Below, piece after piece: positions 25,143 to 36,008 of a DNA stretch of 64,000 nucleotides. Position numbers and translations under genes: made by a program. This stretch comes from Pontederia crassipes (lineage: Eukaryota > Streptophyta > Magnoliopsida > Commelinales > Pontederiaceae): positions 9,199,501 through 9,263,500 of the forward strand of contig JAUKPH010000017.1 of the NCBI GenBank assembly GCA_030549335.1. Direction: 5' to 3'. Position 1 is the stretch's first letter. Each line of letters begins with the position of its first letter. Below the pieces are notes generated by a model. It was not told where the DNA came from. It was given only the letters and a program-made list of their open reading frames with translations, and did not search any database.

Positions 25143-25878
25143 CGGATAAATTTTACTAAATACCCTCCAACTTTGGACATTTCCCGACGCTACCCTCAAA
25201 CTTCATAACTTTTTTCACCAACTACACTTTTGACCTTTGATCGAAGGTTTCCTGATCGTACTATCGACGTGGCAGCCACACGATGATTTTCTCTCTCCTC
25301 CAGGCAAGTAGGTCGTCTGACGTGGCATCATTAAAAAATAAACTAATATTAAAAATAAAAAACCCCAGTGATGTCTTCGCTTGCGTCGGTGAATGTAGGT
25401 ATGACCCACCCTCTTGTTCCCTGTACTCGACAGAGCAGGTGGGCCCCCCTTTCCCTGTAGAAAAAAAGGCGGGTGGGAGGTCGCCCCCCCACCCCCCCCC
25501 CCCCCCCCCCCCCATGCGACCTCCGACAAGGGGTCCCCCCCTTTCCATTGCGCTCGCCCATGAAGCGAAAGAGGGCATTCCCCCATGTGACCTCCAGGCA
25601 ACCTCGTTGGAGGTTGCGAGTGGGGGCAGGGGGACCGCCTTTCCTTACGCTGATTCATATTTTTAATATAAATTTTTTAATGATGCCATGTAGGATATTA
25701 TTTTCATGAAGGAGAGAGAAAATTATCACGTGACAATCATGTCGATAGCATGATCAGGAAACCACCAATCAATAGTTAAAAAGGTAGTTGATGAAACAAG
25801 TTAAAAGATGAAGGACACTTTGGTTGAGAGTAGTTGAGAAAGTGCCCAAAGTTGGACGGTATTTGGTGAAATTTATCT
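25143..25878. mobile_element. MULE-type foldback element (736 bp)
   Basis: Long terminal inverted repeats of roughly 200-250 bp: the left arm from GGATAAATTTTACTAAATACC and the right arm ending GGTATTTGGTGAAATTTATC correspond imperfectly along their length, down to a shared GGCATCATTAAAAAA near the loop. The element is flanked by perfect 9-bp duplications ACTATGGAT. The loop is GC-rich and contains a run of 22 C (25492-25513). No transposase is encoded. Long TIRs plus a 9-bp duplication indicate a non-autonomous Mutator-like element. Confidence 0.8.
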
Positions 25879-25887
25879 ACTATGGAT

Positions 25888-27446
25888 TAGATTCAACTTT
25901 TCAACATGTTATAAATTGGGTCATATGAAGAGTCAATATAATTTGGGCCAAATAAATTATGATTAACCATATTTATTTGAAAATTTTGAAATTAGGTATA
26001 TATAAAAATTATGTTGAGAGTTGTAAGAGAAATTGATTTGGTTATTTTTGTTATCTTACTTGTAGGCTAATTTAGGAATTTTTTCACCCCAAATTTTGGT
26101 TTCTAAGGCCTATAAATACTAACATTTGTTATTATTTTGGACATCTTTAAATCTATTGAATTTTGACTTAATTGATTTTACTATGAGAGAACTCCTACAA
26201 TCCATTTTTCATGAACTTTCATTGTTAATTACAAAGTTCGTAATCTTATGATTAAATTCATCCATTTATAATATCGATTGTTTAGTTCATATTTCGCTAC
26301 CTGAAATTTGTTTGATCTTATTTCTTTTTATTATTATATATTATTTCAGTCACTCAAGACATCGTTCTTGAATATAGGATTACAAGGTATAAAGAAAGTT
26401 TCATAAATTTTATGACTAATCATTTAATAGATAACTTTAACATAATTGCAATAGTAGAAAAAAAATAAAATCTTAAACAAAATACGAAAGAAGCAACAAT
26501 GAATGAACTTTATAATTATTATGAAAATAAGGCATTGATTGTGATGGTAATGTTCTTGTTGACCTTTGTAGATTTTGCTGTGCACTTTGCCGAGTTTGAA
26601 TATCAAATAGCATTGATTGTGTATGAAAATTATCCACCTTAGTAAATAACTCATCCATCATCCTACAATGTTCTTCTTATTGACTGTTGAGGTTACATAT
26701 GTTCTTCTTCCCGAAATTTAGGTGGAGTCACATATGCAGATGAGGCTAAAAGACTTGATACCACTTGAATGTTCATAGTGGATTTGCATTTGACATCTAA
26801 TTTTGATCCTGAATTTGAGTTGATAATGCTGATCATTGTAGGATCAATTTTCTTGATAACTTTACAAATTTGTATTTTGAGCATATGAAAAAGAAGACTT
26901 ATTTTTCGATTGATTCCTCTAATTATCCATGAAATTGAGCTATCCATATGGTGTCACTTGAAGATAAGAAGTGCATGGCTGCAATAGGAATAAGCTTGAG
27001 AAGTTGCAATAGCATTGATTTTGGACCTTTCAATTGCATTTCCAATAATGTTTTCAGCTTTAGCACACAAGTGTTAAATCACAAAGTAACAAAAGGAGAT
27101 TGAATTATTGTTAAATAAAAATAATAATTTCACAAAAACTGAAGCTTAAAATCTATTCGTTAAACTTTAAACTAATACAATAATAGTCAAATTACATGCA
27201 TAATAGAATATGAAAGAAAGGGAGAGAGAAAGAAAATTATAGTAAGGCAAGATCCTTTCTTGACAAAGTTTGGCCACATTGTCCTCTTGACATGACATAA
27301 ATTTCATAACTTTTCCTTTGTTCTAAATGGAGCAAGGAAATCATTCTTTACATCACACCACTTTTTCACCAAATATGAACTCTTTCTACTTTTTAAACAT
27401 CTTTCAATTTCTCTCTAAGTTGTAATATACAAGCAAGATAATAAAT
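25888..27446. other. AT-rich intergenic DNA, no gene seen
   Basis: Several short minus-strand ORFs (for example 26693-26947 and 26424-26661) sit next to each other and could be remnants of one decayed coding region, but I do not recognise a domain. The remainder is AT-rich without clear structure. Confidence 0.3.
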
Positions 27447-27730
27447 TAAGACTATCATCTGCATATCAACGATAATCCACATGTGTTCCTGCTTTGGATC
27501 CACTTAATCCCACTAAATCATCAAGGATTTATGAAATATATGAACCCAAAATAGGTCTACACATATGGATTCATCGTTAATTTATAAATCAATTGTAGTC
27601 CTTTATAAGCACTTTTTAAAGTGAATTTATAATGAATTTAAGACTATTATTTATTTGCAAATCGATGATAGTTCACATGTGTGGACCTATTTTGGATCCA
27701 TACAATCCTCAATCCAATTAAATCATCAAG

Positions 27731-27973
27731 GGGGCATTTGGTATACGAATAAAGGGAAGAACAATGTCTTAACCCCCAGTTTTTTACCAAATGATAATTT
27801 TGTTGATGAGTGGGGTTCACATCATTAATGGCAAGAACAAGGCAAAAGTAAGAGCAAAATGGTTTCAGCTCAATCGAGGAACAACGCCGCTCCCATCTTG
27901 CTCCCACTGCAAGAACACGTCAAGAACAAAAAATTTTGTTCTCGAAACAAAATGGTGAGTGCCGAATTGCCCC
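27731..27973. mobile_element. MITE-like insertion inside the tandem repeat
   Basis: The insertion is about 243 bp and disrupts a repeat unit between ATCAAGG and the TTTCATGAATATGTG continuation. Its ends, GGGGGCATTTGGTA and the inverted GGGGCAATTCGGCA, are imperfect terminal inverted repeats. An internal palindrome GAACAAAAAATTTTGTTC lies near the right end. The duplicated bases could be CAA or CAAG. I cannot assign a superfamily with confidence. Confidence 0.5.
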
Positions 27974-28450
27974 AAGGGTTTCATGAATATGTGAGCCCAA
28001 AATGGGTCCACACATATGGATTTCTATTGATTCATAAATCAATGGTACTCGATGAGCACTTTTTAAAGATAATTTGTAATGAATATAAAATTACCATCAA
28101 TGATGGTCTACATGTGTAGACATGCTTTGAATCCACACAATCCTTAATCTCATTAAATTATCGAGGATTTAAGGAAATGTATTCACACATATGGATTCAT
28201 CGTTGATTCATAAATTATTGGTACTTGTTTATAGGCACTTTTAAAAGTAAATTTATAATATATTTAAGACTATCATTGATATGCAAATCAACGACAATTC
28301 ATATGTATGGATTTGTTTTGAATCCACACAATTCTCAATCATATTAAATCATCAAGGATTTAAGGAATATGTGGACCAAAAATGGTTCCACACATATGAA
28401 TTCATCATTGATTCATAAATCAATGGTAATCGTTGATAAACACTTTTTAA

Positions 28451-28971
28451 CTTATGACATTAAAGTCACTTCACGTGAGCCTTTGTGTATGGTGGGTTCA
28501 GATCACTCAACGAGGACGTTGAGTCTCCTAAAGGGGAAAGGGACTCTAAGGGGGAAAGGATGCATGAGACATGCATTGAATTAGTCTCACATGCACAAGT
28601 CATGAGAGATATGCTGGATATATATATGGGAGCAAGCTCTTGACTTGGTAGGACGCGTTTTAAGAAAATCGTGCGGGCGGAGGCTCAAAGCAGACAATAT
28701 CCTATGCAAGTGCAAGGATGTTACATATGATATCAAAGCCACTCCGATGAATCTCTATGCATGGTGGAGTACGATCACTTAACAAGGATTTTGATTCCCC
28801 TAAGGTGGAAGGATGCACGAGGCATACCTTAGATATATAGGTACATGACCTTGTTCAGATGTACGCATTAGAAAACCATGAGCTTAGGGGGTGCATTTTG
28901 ATAAAACTGTACGGGTCGAGGCCCAGAGCGGACAATATTACACGCTGATCGAAAAATATTACATATGAAAG
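28451..28971 (+). repeat. LTR-like dispersed repeat inserted in the tandem array
   Basis: This block contains two related copies of a module: CATGGTGG..., CACTCAACGAGGACGTTGAG, GGAAAGGATGCAT, and GCGGACAATAT followed by TGTTACATA or ATTACATA. After the first copy comes TGATATCAAAGCC, a mutated form of the TGGTATCAGAGCC primer-binding site. This suggests an LTR junction followed by a second partial LTR. Another copy of the module lies at 43988-44170. Confidence 0.5.
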
Positions 28972-29442
28972 TAAATTTGTAATAAATTTAAGATTACCAT
29001 TGATTTGCAAATCAACGATCCTGCTTTGGATTCACACAATTCTTAATCCAATTAAATCATCAAGGATTTAAAGAATATGTGTACCCAAAATGGATCCACA
29101 CATATGGATTCTCCATTCATTCATAAATCAAGGATAATCCATAAGCACTTTTCAATGTGAATTTATAATATATTTAAAACTACTATTGATCTGCATATCA
29201 ACGATAGTCCTACTTTGAATCCACGTAATCTTCAATCCCATTAAATCTCAAGGATTTAAATCAAACAATAAATTCATGTGTGCATGGTATCAAATTTTCA
29301 AATAAAGATTTAACTATGAAAAGAACAAAGCACAAGTGGATTTACTAATGGTGATTTTGAGTAGGGGATAAGGATTATGTGAGGAAAAATAGTTACTCAT
29401 ATATATAGACCAATGTAGCTAAAGTATTCAAATGCCTATCAT

Positions 29443-29450
29443 GATCTAAC
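29443..29450. repeat. hAT target site duplication (left), GATCTAAC
   Basis: This matches the right flank GATTTAAA (33507-33514) at six of eight positions, as expected for an old 8-bp hAT duplication. Confidence 0.5.
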
Positions 29451-32400
29451 CAATGTTGTCACGATCACCGAACAACGAACCGAAAAAAGGCTCCATTTTA
29501 GGTTGGACCGGTCGAATCGGTCGGATTGGTCGGTCGGACCGTTCAGTAATAAAATATTATTATTTAATATAATCCATTAAATTTAGACATGTACCAAAAA
29601 AATTTAGACATAATAAGTTAAAAGATTGTAATGAAATAACATCATAATGTTTTAAATTCTAGCAAGTAATACCAAAATAATAGACATTAATAACTAACAA
29701 CAAGACAACAAGTAATTCATATGCCATAACTTTAAAATTAAAATTCAAATTTCACAATCACATGACATAACTTCAAGTTCACAATCACATGTCATAACTT
29801 CAAAATCAAAATTCAAAGTTCACAATCACATGCCATAACTTCAAATTCAAAGATCAATTAAATTCTAACACAAACTACAAGTTCAGTAGTTCACATATCC
29901 ATGGCTTCAAATACAAAATACAATATCAAATATCATTCTCTTCTCAAATAATCTTCATCTTCTCGTGGAAAAGAATCCAAGTTAAAATCCATAGCTTCAA
30001 TCCTTTCTTCTTGCACATCACCTTGTAAAAAAAAGATAAATTAATAATATACAATAAATCAACTATTATAATGATGCATAAAATAAATAATCATTTAAAT
30101 TTTTACCTTCTTGTGTACAAACTTTTGGACATCCAAATCATTATAAATATTTTTTTCTAACTCATCATAATCAAGTAATGAAGCATCTTCATCTTCTACA
30201 ATTCAATAATCAATCTTTTCCATACTTTCATAATCAATGGGATCAAGAAGAGATTTCTTCTTGTTAAGAGCCCTATAAAACAAAGAAACATATATAATCA
30301 ATCAAATATGAACTATAATTTTTTTATAAATAATAACTTTTTTGTAACACATACCTATTTTTCAAACCCATATTATAATGAACATACACAAGATCATTTA
30401 ATCTCTTGTGTTCTAACTTATTTCTTTTCTTTGAATGTATCCTTTCAAACACACTCCAATTTCTCTTACAATCAGAAGAAAATGCAATTTGGCTTAATAG
30501 TCGAATTGCCAATTGTGATATTATTGGAGCATTAAATCTAAAACTATGCCACCATTGATCTGTCATAAAATATAATATAGAAAGATTAGTAACACTTAAC
30601 AAAGTTAATGATATACAAAAAATTAAAAAATGAGATTATTACCTAGTCTTAACTCCTTAGTTGTTTCAATAGTTAAGTGATTACCAAAGCTTATGATTCG
30701 ATCATGATATAGCCAAATTTGTTTTAAGGCTTCAATTTTTTATGTGTAACAAGTGTGTTCAATACATCAAGTCATCCTTGTTACACTTCTGGTTTGATAC
30801 AAAAGTTCTCTGTCATAAAAAAATGCGGGATTAAAAAAATATGCAGCATAATGAATCTTTTTGCGAAGTTGATTATCCCATCTATTCTTGATGATTCTTG
30901 TATAAGACTTGTACAAAGATCTTTTCATCATAAATATTTCCTTAATTGTTTTCTTTGCTCTGTAGATGCCATCATATACATAATCAACTGAAGGTTTATC
31001 ATCTCCATCAACAATTCTTAGCAATCGAACCAAAGGAGCTACAACTTGCACAATAACACCACAATCATTCCAAAACCTACTATACAAGATAATAGCAAAA
31101 CGAGTTACTCTAGGACGTAAAATTTCAGTCCAATTTGATCTTTTTCTTAACCAAGCAAGTAAAAATGGATGATTATAAATAAACTTTGTCACCTTACTTG
31201 CTTTTTCTATCAAAACAGTCACAAGCTTCATTTTTTCAAGATCTCTTAAGATCAAATTCAAATAATGTGCAATACAAGGAGGCCAAAAAATAGTAGAATA
31301 CTTTTCATTCAATAATCTACCTGCAGCTTTATAATTTGCAGCATTATTTATAATCAAGTGCACAATATTTTCCACTCCAACAAATTCAACCAATTCCACA
31401 AATAAATTACAAAGAGTTGGGGCATCTTTAACAATATTAGAAGCATCAACTGATCTAACAAAAAATCCTTTTAGAGAATAAATGAGAAAAATAATCAGTT
31501 GTCTATTCTTTCGATCTTGCCAACCATCATCCATGATAGTGCAACCAGTTTCTTTTCAAGCATTTCTAAAAATTTCAACCAATAATCCTACCTCCTTCTT
31601 GATATCATATAATAATTTAGTTCTAATAGAATGATAAGAAGACCCTTTGTATCCCGGACCAATAGCATCTATTATGAGTTGATAATAAACTAAATTTGCA
31701 CAGTTAAATGAAATACAATAATCATAAAAGAATCTAGCAACAACCAAATCAGCTTGATATATAACATCTTTATCTGCCATAGCACTTCTAATAGAAGGTT
31801 GTGCACCATGACTTGTCCTTGGAGCAAAAAAAGTGGTTGCATTTGTTATTTCCTTTCCCTTCTCTTTTGCAACTTGTTCTTGTGAACATTGAACATCTAC
31901 ATGTGACTGTTGACTAGAATTTACTTCATCTCTTTGATCAATGTTTTTTTCTTGGATGCAGATGCCACTTTCAATTGCTCTCCAAGAAGATACTTCACCT
32001 CATGACTAACTTTAGGACAAGACATTACGTCTCCTTTTTGTCCTGCAAGATACATCTTCATTCTATGTATTCCTCCACCCTTAAAAACTTTTGCACAAAA
32101 TAAACATTTAAACCATTTTTTCCTTCGGCATCATAACAAATTTGGCAATGTTCCCATGCAACATGAGTACTAGCAATTGCAAATTGAGTGTTCGATGCTA
32201 CTGTTTGAGATTCACCAGCACTACTTCCGGCAGATGCCATGATTTAAGCCTACATAGTATAATCAAGATAATAATATAATCAACAAATAATCAAGACAAA
32301 AATAATCACTGATCACATCACATTTCACATTGCATAGCTTAGTAATTAGTACACAACTACATTTACTACTCTATATCACATTTTTTATAAGCAATCAATA

Positions 32401-33506
32401 ATCATCATTCACAACAATATAATTAATTAAAAAACTGTTATCATCAATATGATAACAGTCTCATCCACTCGGCCGCATTACAACAATCTCATCATTCTGC
32501 TGTATCATCCACTCGGCCACTCAGCCGCATTACAAGTTTACAACAGTCTCGAGATCAGAGGATTTAGAGCCAGACCGCATTACAACAGTCTCAAATCATT
32601 CTGCTTCGGCTTGCACGACTGACGATGACATCCGGCACGGGACGTACACCATGAGGCGCGAGCATCGTAGCCAGACAAAACCTCCGTCGGCCATGCCACT
32701 ATGATCGGGAACGGCCATGGCCTGGCCTCAGGGATGGCACCGCGCGCTCACGTGGCGATGTACAATGCGGTAGGAGATGGTCGCGGTCTGAGATGGCGGT
32801 CGGAGTCGGATGATAGGAGATTGTGGACGAAGATGAGAGGAAGGAAACTGAAATGAAACTAAAAATAAAACTACGAGATCATTTACCATTTTTTGTTGGT
32901 TGCAGGTGCTTGTCGATAGTCGGCAATTGATGGAGTCGTCGAGTCGCGCACGCTTGATAGGAGTTGCCTTCACCGCCGACTGGCGTTCGGGACCTTCGGG
33001 TTTGCCTTCACCACCATCGGAGTCGCGCACGTCAGCCACCGATTTGCCTTCGCCACCATCAAAGTCGAGTCGCGCGCGTCAACCACCGAATCCGATTTGC
33101 CTCCCGCCTCCGCCACCGCTGGAGTCGTGCGCGTCAACCACCGTCGTGTGTTAGCCATCGTCGTCGTGTCATGTGTGATTCGCTCGCTCTGTCACCGTCG
33201 GCCGGATTAGGGATTGCGGACTGCGAGTGCGAACTGCGGGGCAGAGTTGTCGATGTTTAGGTCATTTAGGTTTAGGTCGTTTAGGTGTCTTGGCCAGCCT
33301 TTTTGGTCTTTGAGTTTTATTTTTTTTCTTTTTATGAACCGATCGATCTAGCAAAACGCGGTTTGATCCAATTTTTTCGGCTTGGATTTTTGAACGGTTT
33401 TGACCGGTCCAATCCTGTCCAATAGGGTTCCTGATTTTAGAGGTAATCGTGTTATTGCCCGATCGATGGTCCGACTGGCCGGTCCAGTTCGATCGTGACA
33501 ACACTG
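29451..33506 (-). mobile_element. hAT transposon (4056 bp) with broken transposase
   Basis: The left end CAATGTTGTCACGATC and the right end, read inverted, CAGTGTTGTCACGATC are near-perfect terminal inverted repeats. Subterminal DNA is rich in GGACCGGTCG-like repeats at both ends. Imperfect 8-bp flanks (GATCTAAC/GATTTAAA) support hAT-type insertion. The interior encodes a BED-finger, DUF659 and hAT-dimerisation transposase on the minus strand. A GC-rich segment (32560-33260) lies between the transposase start and the right end, probably a 5' leader or subterminal region. Confidence 0.85.
30324..32240 (-). pseudogene. hAT-family transposase (DUF659 type), disrupted
   Basis: Read on the minus strand, ATG at 32240 opens a serine-rich N-terminus. 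A BED zinc finger follows in the next frame (CLFCAKVFKGGG, then HRMK...C), with the frame change near a six-A run (32116-32121). The DUF659 region is open at 31780-31556, then a TGA at 31553-31555 sits where the family normally has Trp. The same frame resumes as TGCTIMDDGW and runs to about 30767. The hAT C-terminal dimerisation domain lies at about 30570-30390 (SDCKRNWSVFERIHSKKRN, LNDLVYVHYN). Other breaks probably include introns. At least one frameshift and one nonsense change mean the protein is not made as it stands. Confidence 0.8.
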
Positions 33507-33514
33507 GATTTAAA
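33507..33514. repeat. hAT target site duplication (right), GATTTAAA
   Basis: This is the partner of GATCTAAC at 29443-29450, six of eight bases identical. Confidence 0.5.
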
Positions 33515-33812
33515 TAGGTCACTTTTTTTCTTCCCACAACTCTTATTACCTTTTGAATATTTTGTGACTTTGAGATAATAAAATATCAACTAACAGAAAT
33601 CTTTTTTCCCGGCATTTTACACTTTTGCTTTTAAGTTTTAACAGAGGTTATAGTTGCATAATCAGCTGTGTAAATTAAGAAATAATAAATAAATAAATAA
33701 TATGTTAAACCCGCTCGATTCTTAATTAAAAAATTCAAAAGCCCTAAAAAGAAGTAGCCGACTCCCCCTTGCTATCACGAACCTGCACGTCGGCGACGAA
33801 CTCCCATCTCCG

Positions 33813-36008
33813 ATGAGCCGCCGCCTCTCCCTCTTTCTCCGCCACCGTTGCTCCTTCTCCTCTTACGCCTTCTCCCGAGCACAACACCCTCGTCCCACCT
33901 TCCCTCCGCCGCTGCAGCCACCGCCCCCGCCTCGGTCTCCTGCTCCACCTTTCCTCGCCGGAGACCACCAACATCGCCGCCTTCTCCCGGCAGTTTCAGA
34001 CCCCCTCGCACCCTCGAACGACCCAACGAAGCTTCTCCATGACGATCCCATCTCCCTCTGCTCTGCGATGTGGCTCGACAGCTTCCGCGACCCCTCCGCC
34101 ACCGCCACGAACATCTCTCCGCACCTTCGTCGCCTGGAGCTTTGGGTTCTCGCCTACCAGAAGGTATACGCCGACGAGACCGGCTCTTACCTCCCCAAGT
34201 CCTCCGTCCCTCCGGTCGCCCTCCATTCTCTCTTAGCCCTTCGCAACGCCGTTCTTGATGGCCGCTTCCGCTGGGGCGCCCGCGTGAACCTTATCCTGCG
34301 GTCGCCGCGCGATACCACTGACCCTGCTACTCTTTCCAAGCGCAAGCTCCGTGCACTCTTGACCTCTACCCAGCCACCGCCCTTCCAGGACCGGGTCGTC
34401 CAGGAGGTCCTCCTCATGATCCTCGAGCCTGTTTTCGAGGCTCGGTTCTCCCAGAAGTCATTTGCCTTCCGCCCAGGTCGCACGGCTCACACCGTCATCC
34501 GCACCATTCGCCGCAGCTTTGCTGGATACTTGTGGTACATCAAGGGCGATCTGAGCACAATCCTGGATGACGCCAAGCCGGGATTCATCATCAATGCATT
34601 CATACGGGACGTTAGGGACAAGAAAATTGTTGATCTGATCAAGTCAGCCCTCACAACACCAGTCATCACTGGGAGGCCGATCGATGAGGCAGAGGCCAAG
34701 AAGAAGAAAAAGAAGCGGAAGTACCAGAAAAAGCGAGTCTTAGCGGAGGATGAACCAAAGCCAGATCCTTATTGGCTCCAAACCTTCTTTGGTTTTGCCC
34801 CAGAGGAGGCCGTGAAGCTACCGAATTGGGGGCATTGTGGTGTCCTAAGTCCATTGCTTGCAAATGTATGTTTGGATGAATTTGACAAATGGATGGAAGA
34901 GAAGATTAAGGAGTTTTATAAGCCGTCAAAATCAGATGTTATATGGAGAGGGGATGAGGGAGAGCAGGAGAACACATCGTGGCCAGAGTTTGTGCCGACC
35001 AGTGGTCCTGACAAGACACGGAAGATAGACTACATTAGATATGGTGGGCACTTCTTGATTGGAATTAGAGGCCCCCGAGCTGATGCTGCAGTACTTAGGA
35101 AGCAACTTATTGAGTTCTGCGACCAACGGTTTCAGCTTAAATTAGATAATGAGAACCTCCCTATTGAACATATCACTAAAGGGATCATGTTTCTGGACCA
35201 TGTGTTGTGTCGCCGAGTAGTTTACCCAACATTGAGGTATACAGCAACAGGAGGGAAGATAATAAGCGAGAAGGGCGTTGGCACGCTCTTATCAGTCACT
35301 GCAAGCCTTAAGCAATGCATAAAACAGTTCAGGAAATTGGAGTTCCTGAAGGGTGATAGGGACCCCGACCCACAACCCTGTTTTAGGATGTTCCATGCTA
35401 CCCAGGCACACACAAACGCTCAGATGAACAAGTTCTTACAGACCATGGTTGAATGGTATAGGTATGCTGACAACCGTAAAAAGGTGGTCAATTTTTGTTC
35501 TTACATCATAAGGGGTTCTTTGGCTAAGCTTTATGCTGCCAAATATAAGCTAAGATCAAGAGCAAAGGTGTACAAAATTGCATCTAGGAATCTAAGTCGT
35601 CCTTTGAAGGAGAAGAAAGGGCAGTCACCAGAATACCAAAACTTGATGAGAATGGGCTTGTTAGACTCGATTGATGGGCTTCATTATACCCGGATGTCTT
35701 TGGTGCCTGAGACAGATTATACTCCATTTCCTAGTGGGTGGAGGCCAGATCATGAAAAGGTTTTGTTGGAATACATAAGGTTGTTGGATCCTAAGTGTCT
35801 AGAGGAGCAGAGAAATCATCTCAGTGAAGAAGGGCTCATAACACCACAAGATAATATTTCAATGCTTGTTTGGAATTACAAGAAAAATGCTCTTGCATTG
35901 CCCCCTCTAGGGGAAATTGATTTCGAGAGAGCCAAGGAAGAGCTATTGGAGTTGAGTAGAGACAAACTCCGGGATAGGATAAGTGATAGTGAGAAGAATG
36001 AATTCTGA
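33813..36008 (+). CDS. nMAT2: Nuclear-encoded organellar group II intron maturase, nMAT2-like
   Basis: This intronless gene encodes 731 residues, close to the plant nMAT1/nMAT2 size. Nuclear maturases are imported into mitochondria (some also into plastids) and help splice group II introns. The first 50 or so residues are Arg/Ser/Pro-rich with few acids, like an organelle presequence. Reverse-transcriptase-like blocks run from about 130 to 480 (RVVQEVLLMILEPVFEARFS; FAFRPGRTAHTVI). The YADD catalytic motif is replaced by Y410-GGH, so reverse transcriptase activity is not expected. A Lys-rich insertion lies at about 290-310. Maturase domain X spans about 541-605 (VEWYRYADNRKKVVNF). There is no C-terminal HNH domain, which points to nMAT1/nMAT2 rather than nMAT3/nMAT4; nMAT2 is my best match from memory. 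GC falls sharply from 5' to 3'. Confidence 0.88.
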   Translation: MSRRLSLFLRHRCSFSSYAFSRAQHPRPTFPPPLQPPPPPRSPAPPFLAGDHQHRRLLPAVSDPLAPSNDPTKLLHDDPISLCSAMWLDSFRDPSATATNISPHLRRLELWVLAYQKVYADETGSYLPKSSVPPVALHSLLALRNAVLDGRFRWGARVNLILRSPRDTTDPATLSKRKLRALLTSTQPPPFQDRVVQEVLLMILEPVFEARFSQKSFAFRPGRTAHTVIRTIRRSFAGYLWYIKGDLSTILDDAKPGFIINAFIRDVRDKKIVDLIKSALTTPVITGRPIDEAEAKKKKKKRKYQKKRVLAEDEPKPDPYWLQTFFGFAPEEAVKLPNWGHCGVLSPLLANVCLDEFDKWMEEKIKEFYKPSKSDVIWRGDEGEQENTSWPEFVPTSGPDKTRKIDYIRYGGHFLIGIRGPRADAAVLRKQLIEFCDQRFQLKLDNENLPIEHITKGIMFLDHVLCRRVVYPTLRYTATGGKIISEKGVGTLLSVTASLKQCIKQFRKLEFLKGDRDPDPQPCFRMFHATQAHTNAQMNKFLQTMVEWYRYADNRKKVVNFCSYIIRGSLAKLYAAKYKLRSRAKVYKIASRNLSRPLKEKKGQSPEYQNLMRMGLLDSIDGLHYTRMSLVPETDYTPFPSGWRPDHEKVLLEYIRLLDPKCLEEQRNHLSEEGLITPQDNISMLVWNYKKNALALPPLGEIDFERAKEELLELSRDKLRDRISDSEKNEF

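Larger units (their letters stand above)
27447..29262. repeat. Tandem repeat, unit about 185 bp, about 5.5 copies, interrupted
   Basis: Units begin near 27447, 27639, 28085, 28266, 28992 and 29173 at AAGACTATCATTGATnTGCAAATC-like starts. Each contains the palindrome-like GATTTGCAAATC, a CACACATATGGATTCAT block, CATTGATTCATAAATCAATGG and GCACTTTTTAAAGTG. Uninterrupted spacings are 181-192 bp. Two insertions (about 27731-27973 and 28451-28971) split the array. It has no coding capacity. Confidence 0.75.

Noticed and set aside
25283-25666. Proline- or glycine-rich ORFs across the C-run
   Set aside because: They are translations of the homopolymer and inverted repeat of the MULE, not genes.
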